A stretch of DNA of 64,000 nucleotides. Source: Pleurotus ostreatus/Saccharomyces cerevisiae fusant (taxonomy: Eukaryota > Opisthokonta). Below, piece after piece: positions 1-11,024 of the stretch. The notes below the pieces were generated by a model. It was not told where the DNA came from, ran no database searches, and was given only the letters and a program-made list of their open reading frames with translations. Within the stretch, counting starts at the first letter, position 1; each line of letters starts with the position of its first letter. Both the position numbers and the translations under genes were made by a program. The stretch lies in contig JAMQCK010000052.1 of NCBI GenBank assembly GCA_024196135.1, forward strand, positions 1 to 64,000, written 5' to 3'.

Positions 1-379
1 GTGGACCATCTTATTGGTTGCGCAAGGGCGCTTCGTCACCTCATCTCCGCGCGAGAGAGAGCTGCGGAGCGGGGCCAGGAGTTGTCTGCCTTCGACCTGG
101 TTTAGAATTCGAATGAAATTTCATGGCACTTGTATAGACATCGTCGGAGCAGATACGAAAAGTGAAGAGCGCGATGAGCTTGTGGCGTCGTTTCGGCAGA
201 TGCCGTGGGAGGGTTATTAGTAAGCGATCTGAGCGGTGTCGTACGTTGTCTCCTGCCTTCATGTACATACTTCCGAGCCCTCAGCCTCAAATGACCGGTG
301 CTGATTCCAGCTTCGAGCGGCGAGCCCTGCGACTCTTGCGCGCGACAACAGTCATAGCGAGAAGTACCTGCTGCCGACC

Positions 380-771
380 ATGAAGCGCCCCCTCGACAAT
401 CTGCTCTCCGATGTCTCTACGCGGCCCAGGCCGCCCAGCTCTTTGGACGTCAAGACTGTACCGTACGTCCGGCTGCGCCTCGCTTGGAATAGCTCTCATA
501 CATGACGCAGGGCCATTGCGCTCTCGCCACAGCCCTCCACCGGTAAGTGGGCTAGGATCACCACGATTGCGATCCTGTACTGACCCGCATCCTAGGACCT
601 TCAAGGGGGATCATGTCGATGGCTTGCCCCCACCGTCTCGTGCATATCTATCCCATCGGTGAGTGTAGTAATCATGCTGACTACTTGAACAGTACTGACC
701 TGCTTCGTACGGTCCTCCGCGCGAAGAGGCGGATTGGTTGACCGGCGCGGGATGTCACGACAACAAGAGCA
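380..771 (+). other. possible small spliced gene, unidentified
   Basis: A weak case. An ATG at 380 opens a short frame that stays open only if three intron-like segments are removed: 463-510 (GTACGT to GCAG), 543-595 (GTAAGT, TACTGAC branch site, CTAG) and 659-692 (GTGAGT, GCTGAC, ACAG). The last is only 34 nt, shorter than every other intron inferred in this window. The product would be about 86 residues, Pro/Arg-rich, with no motif I recognise. Another acceptor-like TTGCAG lies near 891, before a protein-like stretch (VKYSSVPRAIILAPNRQ) that I could not join in frame. It may be a degraded gene or the end of one. The rest of 1-1568 shows nothing I can support. Confidence 0.15.
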
Positions 772-1568
772 ATGAGGTCGGTCGACGCGCACGGCAACGA
801 TTGAGTAGCGCATGTGCGGGAGCTCAAGGCAAGGTCACCGCTTCTCACCTGGGGATTCCTTTCATTGACTGTTCGTTGCAGGCTTGTCAAGTACAGCTCC
901 GTCCCGCGTGCCATCATCCTTGCACCCAATCGCCAAGACCTCCTCCTCGTTGCTTACGAACAGCATGGCAACTACTCAAGATCGCCTCGAGGTACGCGGT
1001 GCTCGTCATCGACGCCGGCGTCCTATCGTCCTTCTGAGCTCTTTCGTGACCGTCGAGTATGTCTTAGTCACCACGTAGTACTGCAATATATTGTTCTCAT
1101 TGTCGTGCGTTTCTGTGTGGACACGCGCGGGTTGTGGTGACCTGACCGGCTGCTAGTGAGGTAAGTCATAGGATTGTGATGTCGCTATCGCATGCGTTAG
1201 GAGTTCTCGACGACGATTTGGGTTATAATACCTGCCTCTGCGTGGTATAGCAGACCACGAGATGTGGCAGGCGAGGCTATGGTAAGCTTCAGGAAAGGCG
1301 GGAAGCGCTCTCCCGCGCCGCAAGATCTGGTAGTCATTACCATAACGTCTTGTAAGAAGCAGCACCGTCCAGTGAGACACAACATAAGATATACCGCTAC
1401 ATGGTGTTGCACGTCATAGCAACGCTCAGCGAAGTTATAGCACATTGGTGCACGCGAAACCTGTTGTAGTCATACGGACAGCAGCCTGTAAGATGCAGAT
1501 AATATTTTTGCAGGAATTAGCATTATAGCACGATTTAGCGAGCTATAACACGGGGTGCCGCTTTTCCG

Positions 1569-3635
1569 ATGCGACGAAACGCCACTCGGCTTGTCGATGC
1601 GATCGACCAAATCGAGATGGGCGGCTGCCGGCTCAGCGCGTCCTTGGTCGATGCTGGTGGCGGCGACGTTCTCAACGTGGACTACGTCTTAAACCTGTGG
1701 TGGAAGGCGCCGTCCGTGCGGTATGTCGCGACCTATGGCTCACCGGCCGTCGCAGAGGCGAAGGCACGCGAGCTAAACGGCAGCGTGCTGCACGGACAAC
1801 GCGTCAGCGCTCACACGCGCAGAGCCACCTCCGCGCCTTCGTCCGAAATCGTCATCGACGGCCTTCCCACTTCGGTCACGGCCAAAGAGGTGGCGCATTT
1901 CGCGAAGACCATCTCTGCTGTTCGACAGCACACGAAGAGCCACGACACCAAGGCGGCGCTCTGCGGGATACAAGACACCCTTAGGGCGCTGTTCGGAGCC
2001 GTTGAGGCAGCGATGGAAGATGTGTCGCGCCCAAGGGAAAGCTCGACGACGAAAGTTCGCCTGCGCCTCGATAGCCTGGACCGAGCCTTGCAAGCGCACA
2101 ACGCCTTCAATCGGAAGAAGTTCTCATGGTCCGGCAATTCGCCGATCCATGCATTCGTCGACGAGCCCGTGCATTTCAAGCTTACGATTCCGTTCGAGGA
2201 GTATAGGGCACAGTGCAAGCAATGGAGGGAGCTGGAGGCGAGCCATTCGCCGCAGCTGCCCGGCCGCCATGACTGCTTCCTCGTGCTCAAAGGGCTGATG
2301 TGGAGCGGGACCTCCGTAGACGTGACGATCTCGGGCTGGCAGAAAGAGGCCGTGGGGAGGCTGAAGGTCCGCGTCGAGAATCTAGCCCGTGGGGAGACGC
2401 TGGTGGGCTGGATCCCAGGATTGGGCGACCGCTTCCTCGACGAGGTCGAGTTGTTGACCAACGCGTTGATTATCCGCGACCGACGGACACGCACCTTGAG
2501 GGGCATCGGCGGGCCCGAGGCTTTGGCTCGAGCGAGAAGCCTCCTCAATGACGAGGCGGAACGCCTATCCTCGCTCAACATCACCTTCTTCCTGAAGCCG
2601 AACGTGGCCCCGTACTTCCTGCGCTTGGGCATCCCGGCTTTGAAGGAGGAACTTGGCGAGGGGAGCGTGAGATTGCGGGGCCGAAGCTCGCTTGTCGTCC
2701 GGGGAGGCGAGATGGCGCGGCGCGCGGTCGAGCGCCATATGGCGGAGGCAGAGACGTATCGCTTCGCCGATCAGGCGACTGGTGCTACATGTCCTGTTTG
2801 CTATATGGAGCCTGCGTCGCCCTTCCGCCTGGGTTGTGGACACGAATATTGCACGGCGTGCGCCAAGCTTCTGCTCTCGAGCGCGACGGACAACAAGACG
2901 TTCCCTCTGCTTTGCGTCGGGGACGACGCGACGTGCGGCGTACCGATACCCATTCCTACGATCCGCAAGTTCCTGACCGACGAGGGGATGAACAGACTCT
3001 TCGACGCCGCCTTCGCGGCTCATGTCGAGCGCAACCCGGACAAAGTGAAATATTGCCGGACGGCGGGATGTGAGCAGGTGTACGCTGTCACCGCGGAGCA
3101 ACAATTCGCGTCTTGCCCGTCGTGCTTCGCTGGCGTCTGCACCGCTTGCAACGAGGATGCGCATACTGACAGAACTTGCGACGAAGTACGACGAGCGAAG
3201 GACGAGGAGCGGCTCAACGACAAGCTCTGCACCGACCAGAACTACAAACACTGCCCGAACTGCAACATCCTGGTCGAGAAAACTGCAGGATGCAACCACA
3301 TGTCGTGCAGGTGTGGCACGCACTTCTGTTGGTTGTGCATGCAGGCATTCGCGACCGGCAAGGAGACGTATGACCACATGAGCCAGGTGCATGGAGGCTT
3401 CTATGCCGGGCCCGTACCCGCAGAGATGGTCGAGTTCGTTCCGGTGCAAGGTCGCGATGCCGAACGACTTCGCGTCTGGCTGAGGAACGAGGCTATCCGC
3501 CAGGTAGAGGGTCCGAATGGTATACCGGTATATCTCATCCCGGATGAGGTGATAGAGCAGGCGCGGGAGGAGATGGCGCAGGAGAACAACGCCCAGGGAG
3601 GTCAAGGTGGGAACGGAAACTGCATTGTGATGTGA
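1569..3635 (+). CDS. RBR-type E3 ubiquitin ligase with C-terminal CaaX box
   Basis: Intronless frame of 688 residues. RING1 starts at C408 (CPVC, then GCGHEYCTAC), followed by an IBR domain (YCRTAGCEQVY, CPSC, CTAC) and RING2 (HCPNC, then AGCNHMSCRCG, HFCWLC). In RBR ligases the Cys of the GCNHM segment accepts ubiquitin from the E2; here it is C575. The N-terminal 400 residues contain RRM-like pieces (AKARELNGSVLHGQRV) that also occur in the larger RBR protein at 24051-28860. The last four residues are CIVM (685-688), a CaaX box whose terminal Met favours farnesylation, so membrane anchoring is inferred. Compared with the paralogue the protein lacks about 170 N-terminal residues, including one RRM-like segment and the D-box exons, so it is either naturally short or 5' truncated. 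Substrate unknown. Confidence 0.85.
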   Translation: MRRNATRLVDAIDQIEMGGCRLSASLVDAGGGDVLNVDYVLNLWWKAPSVRYVATYGSPAVAEAKARELNGSVLHGQRVSAHTRRATSAPSSEIVIDGLPTSVTAKEVAHFAKTISAVRQHTKSHDTKAALCGIQDTLRALFGAVEAAMEDVSRPRESSTTKVRLRLDSLDRALQAHNAFNRKKFSWSGNSPIHAFVDEPVHFKLTIPFEEYRAQCKQWRELEASHSPQLPGRHDCFLVLKGLMWSGTSVDVTISGWQKEAVGRLKVRVENLARGETLVGWIPGLGDRFLDEVELLTNALIIRDRRTRTLRGIGGPEALARARSLLNDEAERLSSLNITFFLKPNVAPYFLRLGIPALKEELGEGSVRLRGRSSLVVRGGEMARRAVERHMAEAETYRFADQATGATCPVCYMEPASPFRLGCGHEYCTACAKLLLSSATDNKTFPLLCVGDDATCGVPIPIPTIRKFLTDEGMNRLFDAAFAAHVERNPDKVKYCRTAGCEQVYAVTAEQQFASCPSCFAGVCTACNEDAHTDRTCDEVRRAKDEERLNDKLCTDQNYKHCPNCNILVEKTAGCNHMSCRCGTHFCWLCMQAFATGKETYDHMSQVHGGFYAGPVPAEMVEFVPVQGRDAERLRVWLRNEAIRQVEGPNGIPVYLIPDEVIEQAREEMAQENNAQGGQGGNGNCIVM

Positions 3636-3721
3636 CTGTAGACAGGCCATATGACCGTCAAATTTCATATCTCGAGGTCCTTTCTGCCCACAGGCTGAGA
3701 TGATGATGGCGAGAGCGAACA

Positions 3722-3731
3722 ACACAACGAT
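3722..3731 (+). repeat. left 10-bp putative target-site duplication
   Basis: ACACAACGAT, repeated exactly and in the same orientation at 11319-11328, immediately outside the inverted arms of the 7.6-kb element. The bases next to it differ on both sides, so the match is exactly 10 bp. Confidence 0.55.
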
Positions 3732-3990
3732 TAGGCTCGTCCCCATCCGGCTCACGTGCTCGTGCCTCGCATAAGGGCGTGAGCCGGCTGGGCCCACTCG
3801 GAGGCTTTTTGGCGGAAAGCCGCTTTGATCTCAAGACTTGCCTCTTCCGGCGAAACATGAGGCGCTGACTTCGTCGTGGGGGAGGTATTTTCGATACAAA
3901 ATCGTCTCTGGGTCGGTATACAAATATTAGATTGCGGAACGAGAGCTTTCCAATGAATATAAGAACTTCAAAGACTTTTTGTCGGCCCGG
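3732..3990 (-). repeat. left inverted terminal arm of DUF6589-RecQ element
   Basis: On the minus strand this segment aligns with 11025-11318. Conserved blocks lie around 3940-3960 (TATATTCATT), 3840-3875 (ACGACGAAGTC then CTCATGTTTCGCCG) and 3795-3830 (TCAAAGCGGCTTTCCGCC, GAGTGGG). The outermost 25 bases match more weakly, starting AGGCTCG. Confidence 0.65.
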
Positions 3991-4173
3991 AAGTCGACTT
4001 GATTGAAGTCGACAGCGGTTCGTTCTCACGCGCGTAAAGTGCATCAACACGGGGCCGCTTCTCACTCACGCTCTACCTTCAAGGGCTGTCTTCAGACATC
4101 AGAAATGTGCTGCTTTCTAGGATGTCTTCCAAAATAATCAGCGCACTAGAAGATTCTATCTCAGCCGAGCTTT

Positions 4174-7100
4174 CTATGCCTCCTCTTCGTCACCATCCCA
4201 TTCCTCGTCAAGCTCGAATTCGTCCATCTCGAGCGCCACGTCGTCGCCATCGATGAGGGGCAAGGTGGGCGATAGTGCTGCCCCGTCGTCCGCGTACCAA
4301 GCATCCTCATCCGACTCGTCTTCCTCTTGGGTCTCATCCACCATCTCGTCCACCGCATCCTCTGCCCCCAGCTCGTGAGCACCGTGGTCGCCGCTCAGCA
4401 GGTCAACTGGTCCATTGGACAGCATCGAGGGCGAGGCCGCGGGACTGCGCGTGCGCGTAGAGGGATCATGGACCGTCATAAGCTCAGGGATGGAGTCCGT
4501 GGTCGAGTAGGAGTTGGTATCTTTTGTGGCGCGGCGGACCTTGGCCGCGAGAGTCGCGAGTGGCGTCAACAGGTGCCGCTGGCGCGTGTACTCAAAGGCT
4601 GCATTGAAGTCCTTCAAAGGGTTTGTCGAAGCTCCGTAGGTGAGCGCTGCCATCCCCGTAGCGATGACGTCCGGCACGGGCTTCTCGTTGTAGTCCAAGA
4701 CGCGGCCAGGCTTCTCGATGTACACCTCGTACTTCTCCAGGCTCTCCATCAGGCGGTTGATGTCGCGCGCAAGATCGGGTGTGGTATGCTTCTTCCCCTG
4801 CCTAGCCCCGAGCTCGCTGTTGACATGGTTTGCTAGCTCGCGCAAGACGTTGACGGTTGGCGAGATCATGGCAAGCCAAGCCCAAGAGTGGCCGTCACCG
4901 TCTGCCTTGTATATCCGCTACGTGCTGGGTAAGTGCCATGGACTTTTAGATACGGTCAGATTTGACAACACACTTTAATCCAGTAGTTGAGGTGCTCTTG
5001 TATGAGGTCAATCTCGACGAACGCGTTTGGCTTGCCGGTCGGGTTCTGCAGCCAGTTCTGCAATATAGCGCGCCTATTGTTCCTCGTGAGTAATGGTATA
5101 CGCCAGTGTGATGTGTTCGCGACTCACCGAAGCCCTTCGGGCCAGACATTCAGCACGTTATGGAGAAGGTGCAACATCTCGTGTGCGTATTTCGTACGTC
5201 CACTTCCTCGGTACGAGAAAACCCACAGCTTCAGTATAATCAGAACACGGCCAGAGTCCCCTGCCTTGATCGCGTCCGAGAACTCGCGGGACAATAAGGC
5301 GTCACGGATGAAGAGCACCGCATTCTCGAAAACCATGTCGCCCTTCTGGATGTGCGAGACGTACTCTGGTATGTCCACCATCCCTCCCTCCTTTGCGGCC
5401 TTCTTTGCATCTCGGACGGCCTTCTCACGCGCCCGTTCTTCAGGATCCCGCTCCTCCCGCAGTTCCTGAACTCGATCTGCGTCTGCATACGTGTCGAAGA
5501 TAGCCGCTGCCGCCGCTTCGAGGTCCTCGTATGTCGCCAATTTCGATGCTGCTTCGTCGAGATTCTGCGACTTCGTGACGAGTAACAAGCAGTGTAGAAT
5601 TCGTGCGTACAGCGACACGAAGATCAGGTCCCGTGTCGTTCGAAATGGTGGCAGGGAGCTAAGGACGATGGGAAGGCGACCTAGGCATTTGTTGTGGAAG
5701 GAGAGGCTTCCCGGATTACGAGGGCCTGAGCTCGGGTTTCCAAAGTGACTTTCAAGCACGCCGTGGCAGTCCGCGATCTTGGCGTGGAAAAGCCCGGGCA
5801 TCAGGACGATGTGGCGCCAGGATTGGAAGCCAACTTCGTGGCCAACGCGGACGTGCTGGATCGCTCGCTGTCGTGCGATGGTGAGTTGATCTCCGGCTAT
5901 GATAGTCACCAATCGTGTGTGTTCGGGTGAGTTGACATCCAGGTCCAGTTCTTTCATGACGGCCTCGATGATCTCGATGTTGCCAGTCACCTTGTTCTCG
6001 TCGATCTCCATCGCTGGTAGCGGGTGGAGCGCAGTTCTATGCACGTCGATAGCATCGGCGCTTCTGGGCAGAGAGGCCTTCAAGGCTCTCTCATGCTTAG
6101 TAAACCCGTCTCCACCGTAATTGACGATAATTCGCAGGATCGTGTGCACCATAGCCTTGCGGAAGAGTTTCTGCTCATCCTCGGATAGGCGCAGGCTCTT
6201 CTCCGTAAGTGGGGGTGCCTTCTTCATGTTCGCGTCGAGCTTACGTGCATCCAAGTCATCAACTGTGACGTTGTGAAGTGGGAATGCTGTCGCGCAGGTG
6301 CCGTTCTCCTGAGCATCTGTCAGGGAGTCAGAGATAGCTTGAGCGGTATGGCTGATGTACGTACTCTTTCGTCCGACGATCTGTTCTGCAATGCGGACTG
6401 ACATGTTGATATTGTCGTAGACTACACCAAAGATACGGCTAGACGCGAGACTGCGCGCTGTCCTCCGACAAGCGTCTGAGAGCTGACCGAGGGTGCCGGG
6501 AGACCTCCCACTTGTAGCTTTGTCACCATGGGAGATGATGCTGGAGTAGCCCATCGTCACCCCCATACCAGACAGAACGCTGAAATGCTGGCGCTGCGCT
6601 CCGGTAGCCATAAAGTACGTTCCCATGATTGATTGTGTATAGGTATTGCGCTGACTCGCCGCCAGCATCAAGGAACCAATAGCAGACGTGATCATCTGCC
6701 GTTCGAGTGGTACGTCAATCTTAGTATCCCGGTGTGAAGGAGAAGAGCGCTAACACACCATGTCTTTGCGATTCCGCCACTGCTCCGACAGCTGCTGCTG
6801 TGCGCGCGAGAATGTGGCAAGAACTCGATATACACCAGACGCCAGTCCGCGGAGCCGTGCACCCAGCTCGCGAGGCTTGTACGAGAGGAAGTAGTTCTCG
6901 TCCACCACTTTACCGGTCTTACGAAGCTCTCCGGAGTTGATGATAGCGTCGGACTCCTTCTGCGCTATGTGCTCCATCTCCGTAAGCACCCACTCGCGCA
7001 CAGTCTCTCGCACTGACTTGCTCATACGAGGACTCGCCCAATGACCAAACACCCGGTGTACCACCTGCCGATGTTGGAAGAAGTGGCGCCAGGTCCAGTC

Positions 7101-8039
7101 GTGCGTGTGCTTGACAGCAGGATCAAATGCGCGTTCAAGGAGGTCAGCTAAGTTGAGCTTCTCGTGTTGCAGTCGGTTGCCTAGCTCATCTAGTACGCTG
7201 TCAAGGCGTGCCTCCTCCAGGACTTGTGCTTGCGCAGTCGCCCTTCGCAGCAATTCGAGCTTTTCCGCCGCTTCCTCTCGTTTCCGAGAGGCCTCCCTTT
7301 CTGCGTCCACCTTCTCCTGCACGGTGCGTTGGCGTGCCCGTTCTCGTTCCGCTTCTGCCTGCGCACGGAAGTCGGCTGTCTCCTTCTCCCAAGCGAGCTT
7401 GCGTTGTTGATCCTCCTCTGCAGATGCTGCCTTTTTCCTCGATAGCGTCTGAAGGCGAAGCGCCTGACTGCGCTGTTGCTGTACCATCCGCGCTGTCGCC
7501 TCATCGTATATCGATGTGTCATCGCTAGCGAGCACGACTTCGGGCGACTCCGAATTTGTGGTGGGCATATCCTGCACGGCTCGCGGGGAAGGCTCTGATT
7601 GTATGTCTACAGCAGGATGCCCAGGATGCCGCGTGAGTCGCTGCATCTGATATCGGGGACTACTCGAAGGAGGCTCCAACCGCTCTGAGGTCGGTGCTCC
7701 ATGGGCTAGCTGGGCAAGAGGGACATCATCGGAGGTAAGGCTGCATTCCGCTTGCAGGGGACTTGACAGTGAGCCAAGGTCTTCCACCCATTCTTCCTCC
7801 ATTTGGCCACCCAGCGCGCTGATCTGCTGTGCGAGGGGAATAGAATCCGAGCTAGGGGTGTCCAAAACACCATGAAGGGTGCCATGCTGGGCAGAAACAC
7901 GATCGACGCTGTCTGAGGGGACGGGCAGCATCGTCGCGATGGGTGAGCTTGGTAGGCTGGATGGCGGCAGCGGGGAGCTTGGTTGAACCCTGGGGCGCCT
8001 AGAGGGACGGTGTGTGTTGCTCATGGCTGCGTCGGGCAC
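4174..8039 (-). CDS. DUF6589-domain protein (candidate transposase-like)
   Basis: Four exons: 8039-6759, 6695-5128, 5082-4974 and 4917-4174; all phases agree and the product has 1233 residues (a second Met at 8024 is also possible). The N-terminus is low-complexity and polar, followed by a Glu/Arg/Ala-rich coiled coil (about residues 190-290). From about residue 430 on it matches the agaricomycete DUF6589 family as I recall it: YDNIN (D521), QENGTCATAFPL (about 557-567), GDQLT (D696), LFHAKIA (H731) and ESHFG (E742). The C-terminus is very acidic. The family has no established function. Three spaced acidic residues are reminiscent of a DDE/RNase H-like nuclease, but this is inference. It is divergent with, and only 46 bp from, the RecQ-like helicase, and both sit inside inverted terminal repeats. 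Confidence 0.8.
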
Positions 8040-8085
8040 GTTTGGAATATAATTTCACATAATTTCCTCCTCTATTGCGACGTCC
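8040..8085. promoter_or_regulatory. 46-bp divergent start-to-start spacer
   Basis: Only 46 bases separate the start codons of the DUF6589 gene (minus) and the helicase gene (plus). The spacer is AT-rich compared with its surroundings (AATATAATTTCACATAATTT). Start codons this close imply a shared promoter and coupled expression; this is inferred from spacing only. Confidence 0.4.
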
Positions 8086-8113
8086 ATGGCTGATCCAAAT
8101 CCGGCTTCGACTC

Positions 8114-8148
<35 letters not shown>

Positions 8149-10838
8149 CCCTTACCTTCTCTTTCACTTGTACAATCACCACTACCAACACCCACACTGC
8201 ACGATTCTCGCACGACCAAGCAGCCTGATGCGCATCCGAGCCGCACGGGAGGAATCAGCATTGTCCCCCCTCGATCTATCACCTTTGTACGCCCCAGTCC
8301 GACTGACAAGGAGCTCGAAGAGCTTCCCGAGACCATTAAGCGCAAGGTGAAGAAGTGGGGTGCTGCCGGTGCGCGGTCACACCAGCTCGAATGTATCCGC
8401 GCCCAATGCCTCGGATATGACACGATCCTTCAGGCTGCCACCGGTGCGGGGAAGACGGGCATTGTCGCTGGTCCCCACCTGCTTCCGTACAGTAGGGGGA
8501 TGACGACGGTCCTCATCTCACCTCTACTTGCGTTACACGATGAGCAGGTCCAGGTCTTCAAGACGGAGTTCGGCCTTTCTGCCATCGCCGTCAATAGCTC
8601 GACCGGAGGGTGTTCCAAGGGGCTCATGGCGGTGTGTCTTATTAACGATGCTGGAGATCAACGAAAACTCACTCTGCTCCAGAGAATATGCAAGGGCGAA
8701 TGGCAGATTGTCATTGTCTCCCCCGAAACCCTCCTTCTACGAGCCTTCACCGACCTGGTGCTCCGTAAACCGGCCTTCGGGGCACGGTGCTTATCTGTCT
8801 TCATCGACGAGTCTCATTGCATCACACATTGGGGAGACTCCTTTCGAAAGCAGTATAGCGACATTGGCCTCGTCCGCGCCTACCTCCCGAAGAGAATTCC
8901 GATCATCGCAGTCACTGCAACGCTCAGTCAGATCGTTCGTAACGACCTCCTCACCACACTCCACATGGATCCGCATAATCTCGTCGAGATCAACGAAGGC
9001 AATGAGCGACCGAACGTCGTGCAGGTTGTCCGGCCAATGCAACATCCCATGAACTCCTTCCGTGACGCCGACTTCCTCATTCCAAGAACCACTCAACGTG
9101 CGGAAGATATCCCGAAAACACTGGTGTATTACGATGACATACAAGGGGGTGGCGATTTCGTAGACCATCTAAATAACCTCCTCCCAACGCAGCATCGTAA
9201 CCTCGGACTCGTGCGCCCGTACAACGCGAGTATGTCCAAGGATTATCGGGATATGCTCATGCTCCTTTTTCGGGAGGGGCATATCCGCATCTTAGTTTGC
9301 ACGGACGCTGCTGGCATGGTCAGTCCATTCTATCTGCTAGACTGGTCAGCAACTGACGCTTGACAAGGGATGCGACATCCCGGATGTTGATATAGTCCTC
9401 CAATGGAGGACACCCCACACACTGTCGTCATGGGTTCAGCGAGCGGGTCGGGCAGCAAGAGGGGCAGGACGCACCGGTATAGCGATCTTGCTTGTCGAAA
9501 AGTCAGCCTTTGAGACACCGTCGACGCCCTCCGAGCCCACTCTGATGAGTAACGGCCAGCGCGCAGCCATTGTCCGTGGTCGAGGAAGAGGCCGCGGTCG
9601 TGGGAGAGGTCGAGGGACGACATCAGGGCGTGGGCGTCGAGGTCGTGGCCGTGGGCAGGCGCGCGGTCACGAACTACCTAGCAAAGACCCTACTCGCGAA
9701 GAACTTTCGCCCGTGATGGCGGACCCATCGCCGATGCCGACTGAGCCAGTTCCAGTCACGTCTGGCCCGGCTCGCCTTGTCCCCGAAGACGCTCCTGGTG
9801 AAGGAATATATGTGTATATACAAACAAAGACATGTCGCCGGCTGGTCGTGGCGGAGGTCTTTCGCAACAAGAAGCCTGGTAAGTGGTGCATGTTAGTCGG
9901 TGTCGCGATAACGCCCTAATTCACGCACAGATATTGACCGCGTCGTCTGCTGCGACATATGCAACCCCGAACTCCTCGAGCGATGCCCTTCGGCTCCTAC
10001 CATGCCCCAGAAGAGACGCGCCGGGGTGCGGAAGTGTGCAGTCAATCTGGAGGTTGTTCAGGAGCTATACAGATGGCGCGCGGCGGTGAAGAAGAAGCGC
10101 TTCGCGGGGACGATGTACGCACCGCATGCGCTATTGCCGACGGAGTTGTGCGACGTTCTTGCGTCGATGGGTCCAATCCGCGATAAGCGGCATCTAGCAG
10201 CTGCATTGGAGGACGGTTGGTCGCTGTGGGAGGAGCTCGGTGATGAGCTACTTGGCGCTTTGCAAGCCATGGACATACCTCCGCTGCCACCAAGGAAGCC
10301 GCGCAATACGAAGCGCGCTGCCCAGGTGGACCCTAGCGAGCCTCCGCACAGACAGTCACGGAAACACCCTCGAATCGACGCTGCACCGAGCGATCCAGCA
10401 GCGACATCGACCGTGATGTCTGACGTCGACTGCGAGGCCGTTGTTAACCCTAGGCAAGACGAAGCTGTTCAGTCTCCAACACCCCATACCCGCTATCATC
10501 ACGCACCTGCCGCAAGTCAAGCGCCGCCCCCTTTGGTCACCAACGAAAACATATTCCCCGATCCGACATTCAGCACGCCCGTCCTCTCACTCTCGCGCGC
10601 GATCACAGATTCAGCCACCTATGCGCGACTCGGATCAGGGCTAGCCATCGACGGACCGGGTCGTAGACCGCTTGAGCCCAGCGGTGGTGGCGGAGAGCAT
10701 GGGCTATACGATAACGTGGGACCGCGGATGCCTGATCCAGAGCAGAGTGGAGGGATGGTGTCCTCGAACAGCAGTGGCGATGGAGGCTTTAAGCCAAGTA
10801 CTTACGAGGACTTCTGGGGTTCTTTTGGACGGCGATGA
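8086..10838 (+). CDS. RecQ-like DEAH-type helicase of the mobile element
   Basis: Three exons (8086-9318, 9368-9878, 9931-10838) encode 883 residues. The N-terminus is a Ser/Pro tract. Superfamily 2 motifs follow: Walker A ATGAGKT (K123), DESH box (D241-H244), motif III-like VTATL, and after the first intron the RecQ motif VI QRAGRAARG. Next comes an Arg/Gly repeat (about residues 478-510) and a short Cys cluster VVCCDICNPELLERC, as in the zinc-binding tail of RecQ-like proteins. A canonical RQC winged helix and HRDC domain were not seen. The C-terminal 250 residues are unrecognised. RecQ helicases unwind DNA 3' to 5'. The location beside a DUF6589 gene inside inverted repeats suggests a role in element mobility or replication rather than host repair; that is inference. 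Confidence 0.85.
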
Positions 10839-11024
10839 CATGAGGTTGTATTTGTGTAGGTTGAAGATAAGGATTGCGAACATTTCTACACCCCAGCGCG
10901 ATTGAGGGACTGAGAAGGACGACTTCACTGGAGGCGTGCGAGACGACAGCATTAGTCGATGACTAATGGTGCACGCGTGGGAAGTACCCACATGGACCTA
11001 CACTGTTTGCCCCAAATCTTCTCG

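Noticed and set aside
2565..3797. 410-codon minus-strand frame under the first RBR gene
   Set aside because: It is antisense to a clear RBR domain and owes its openness to GC-rich third positions.
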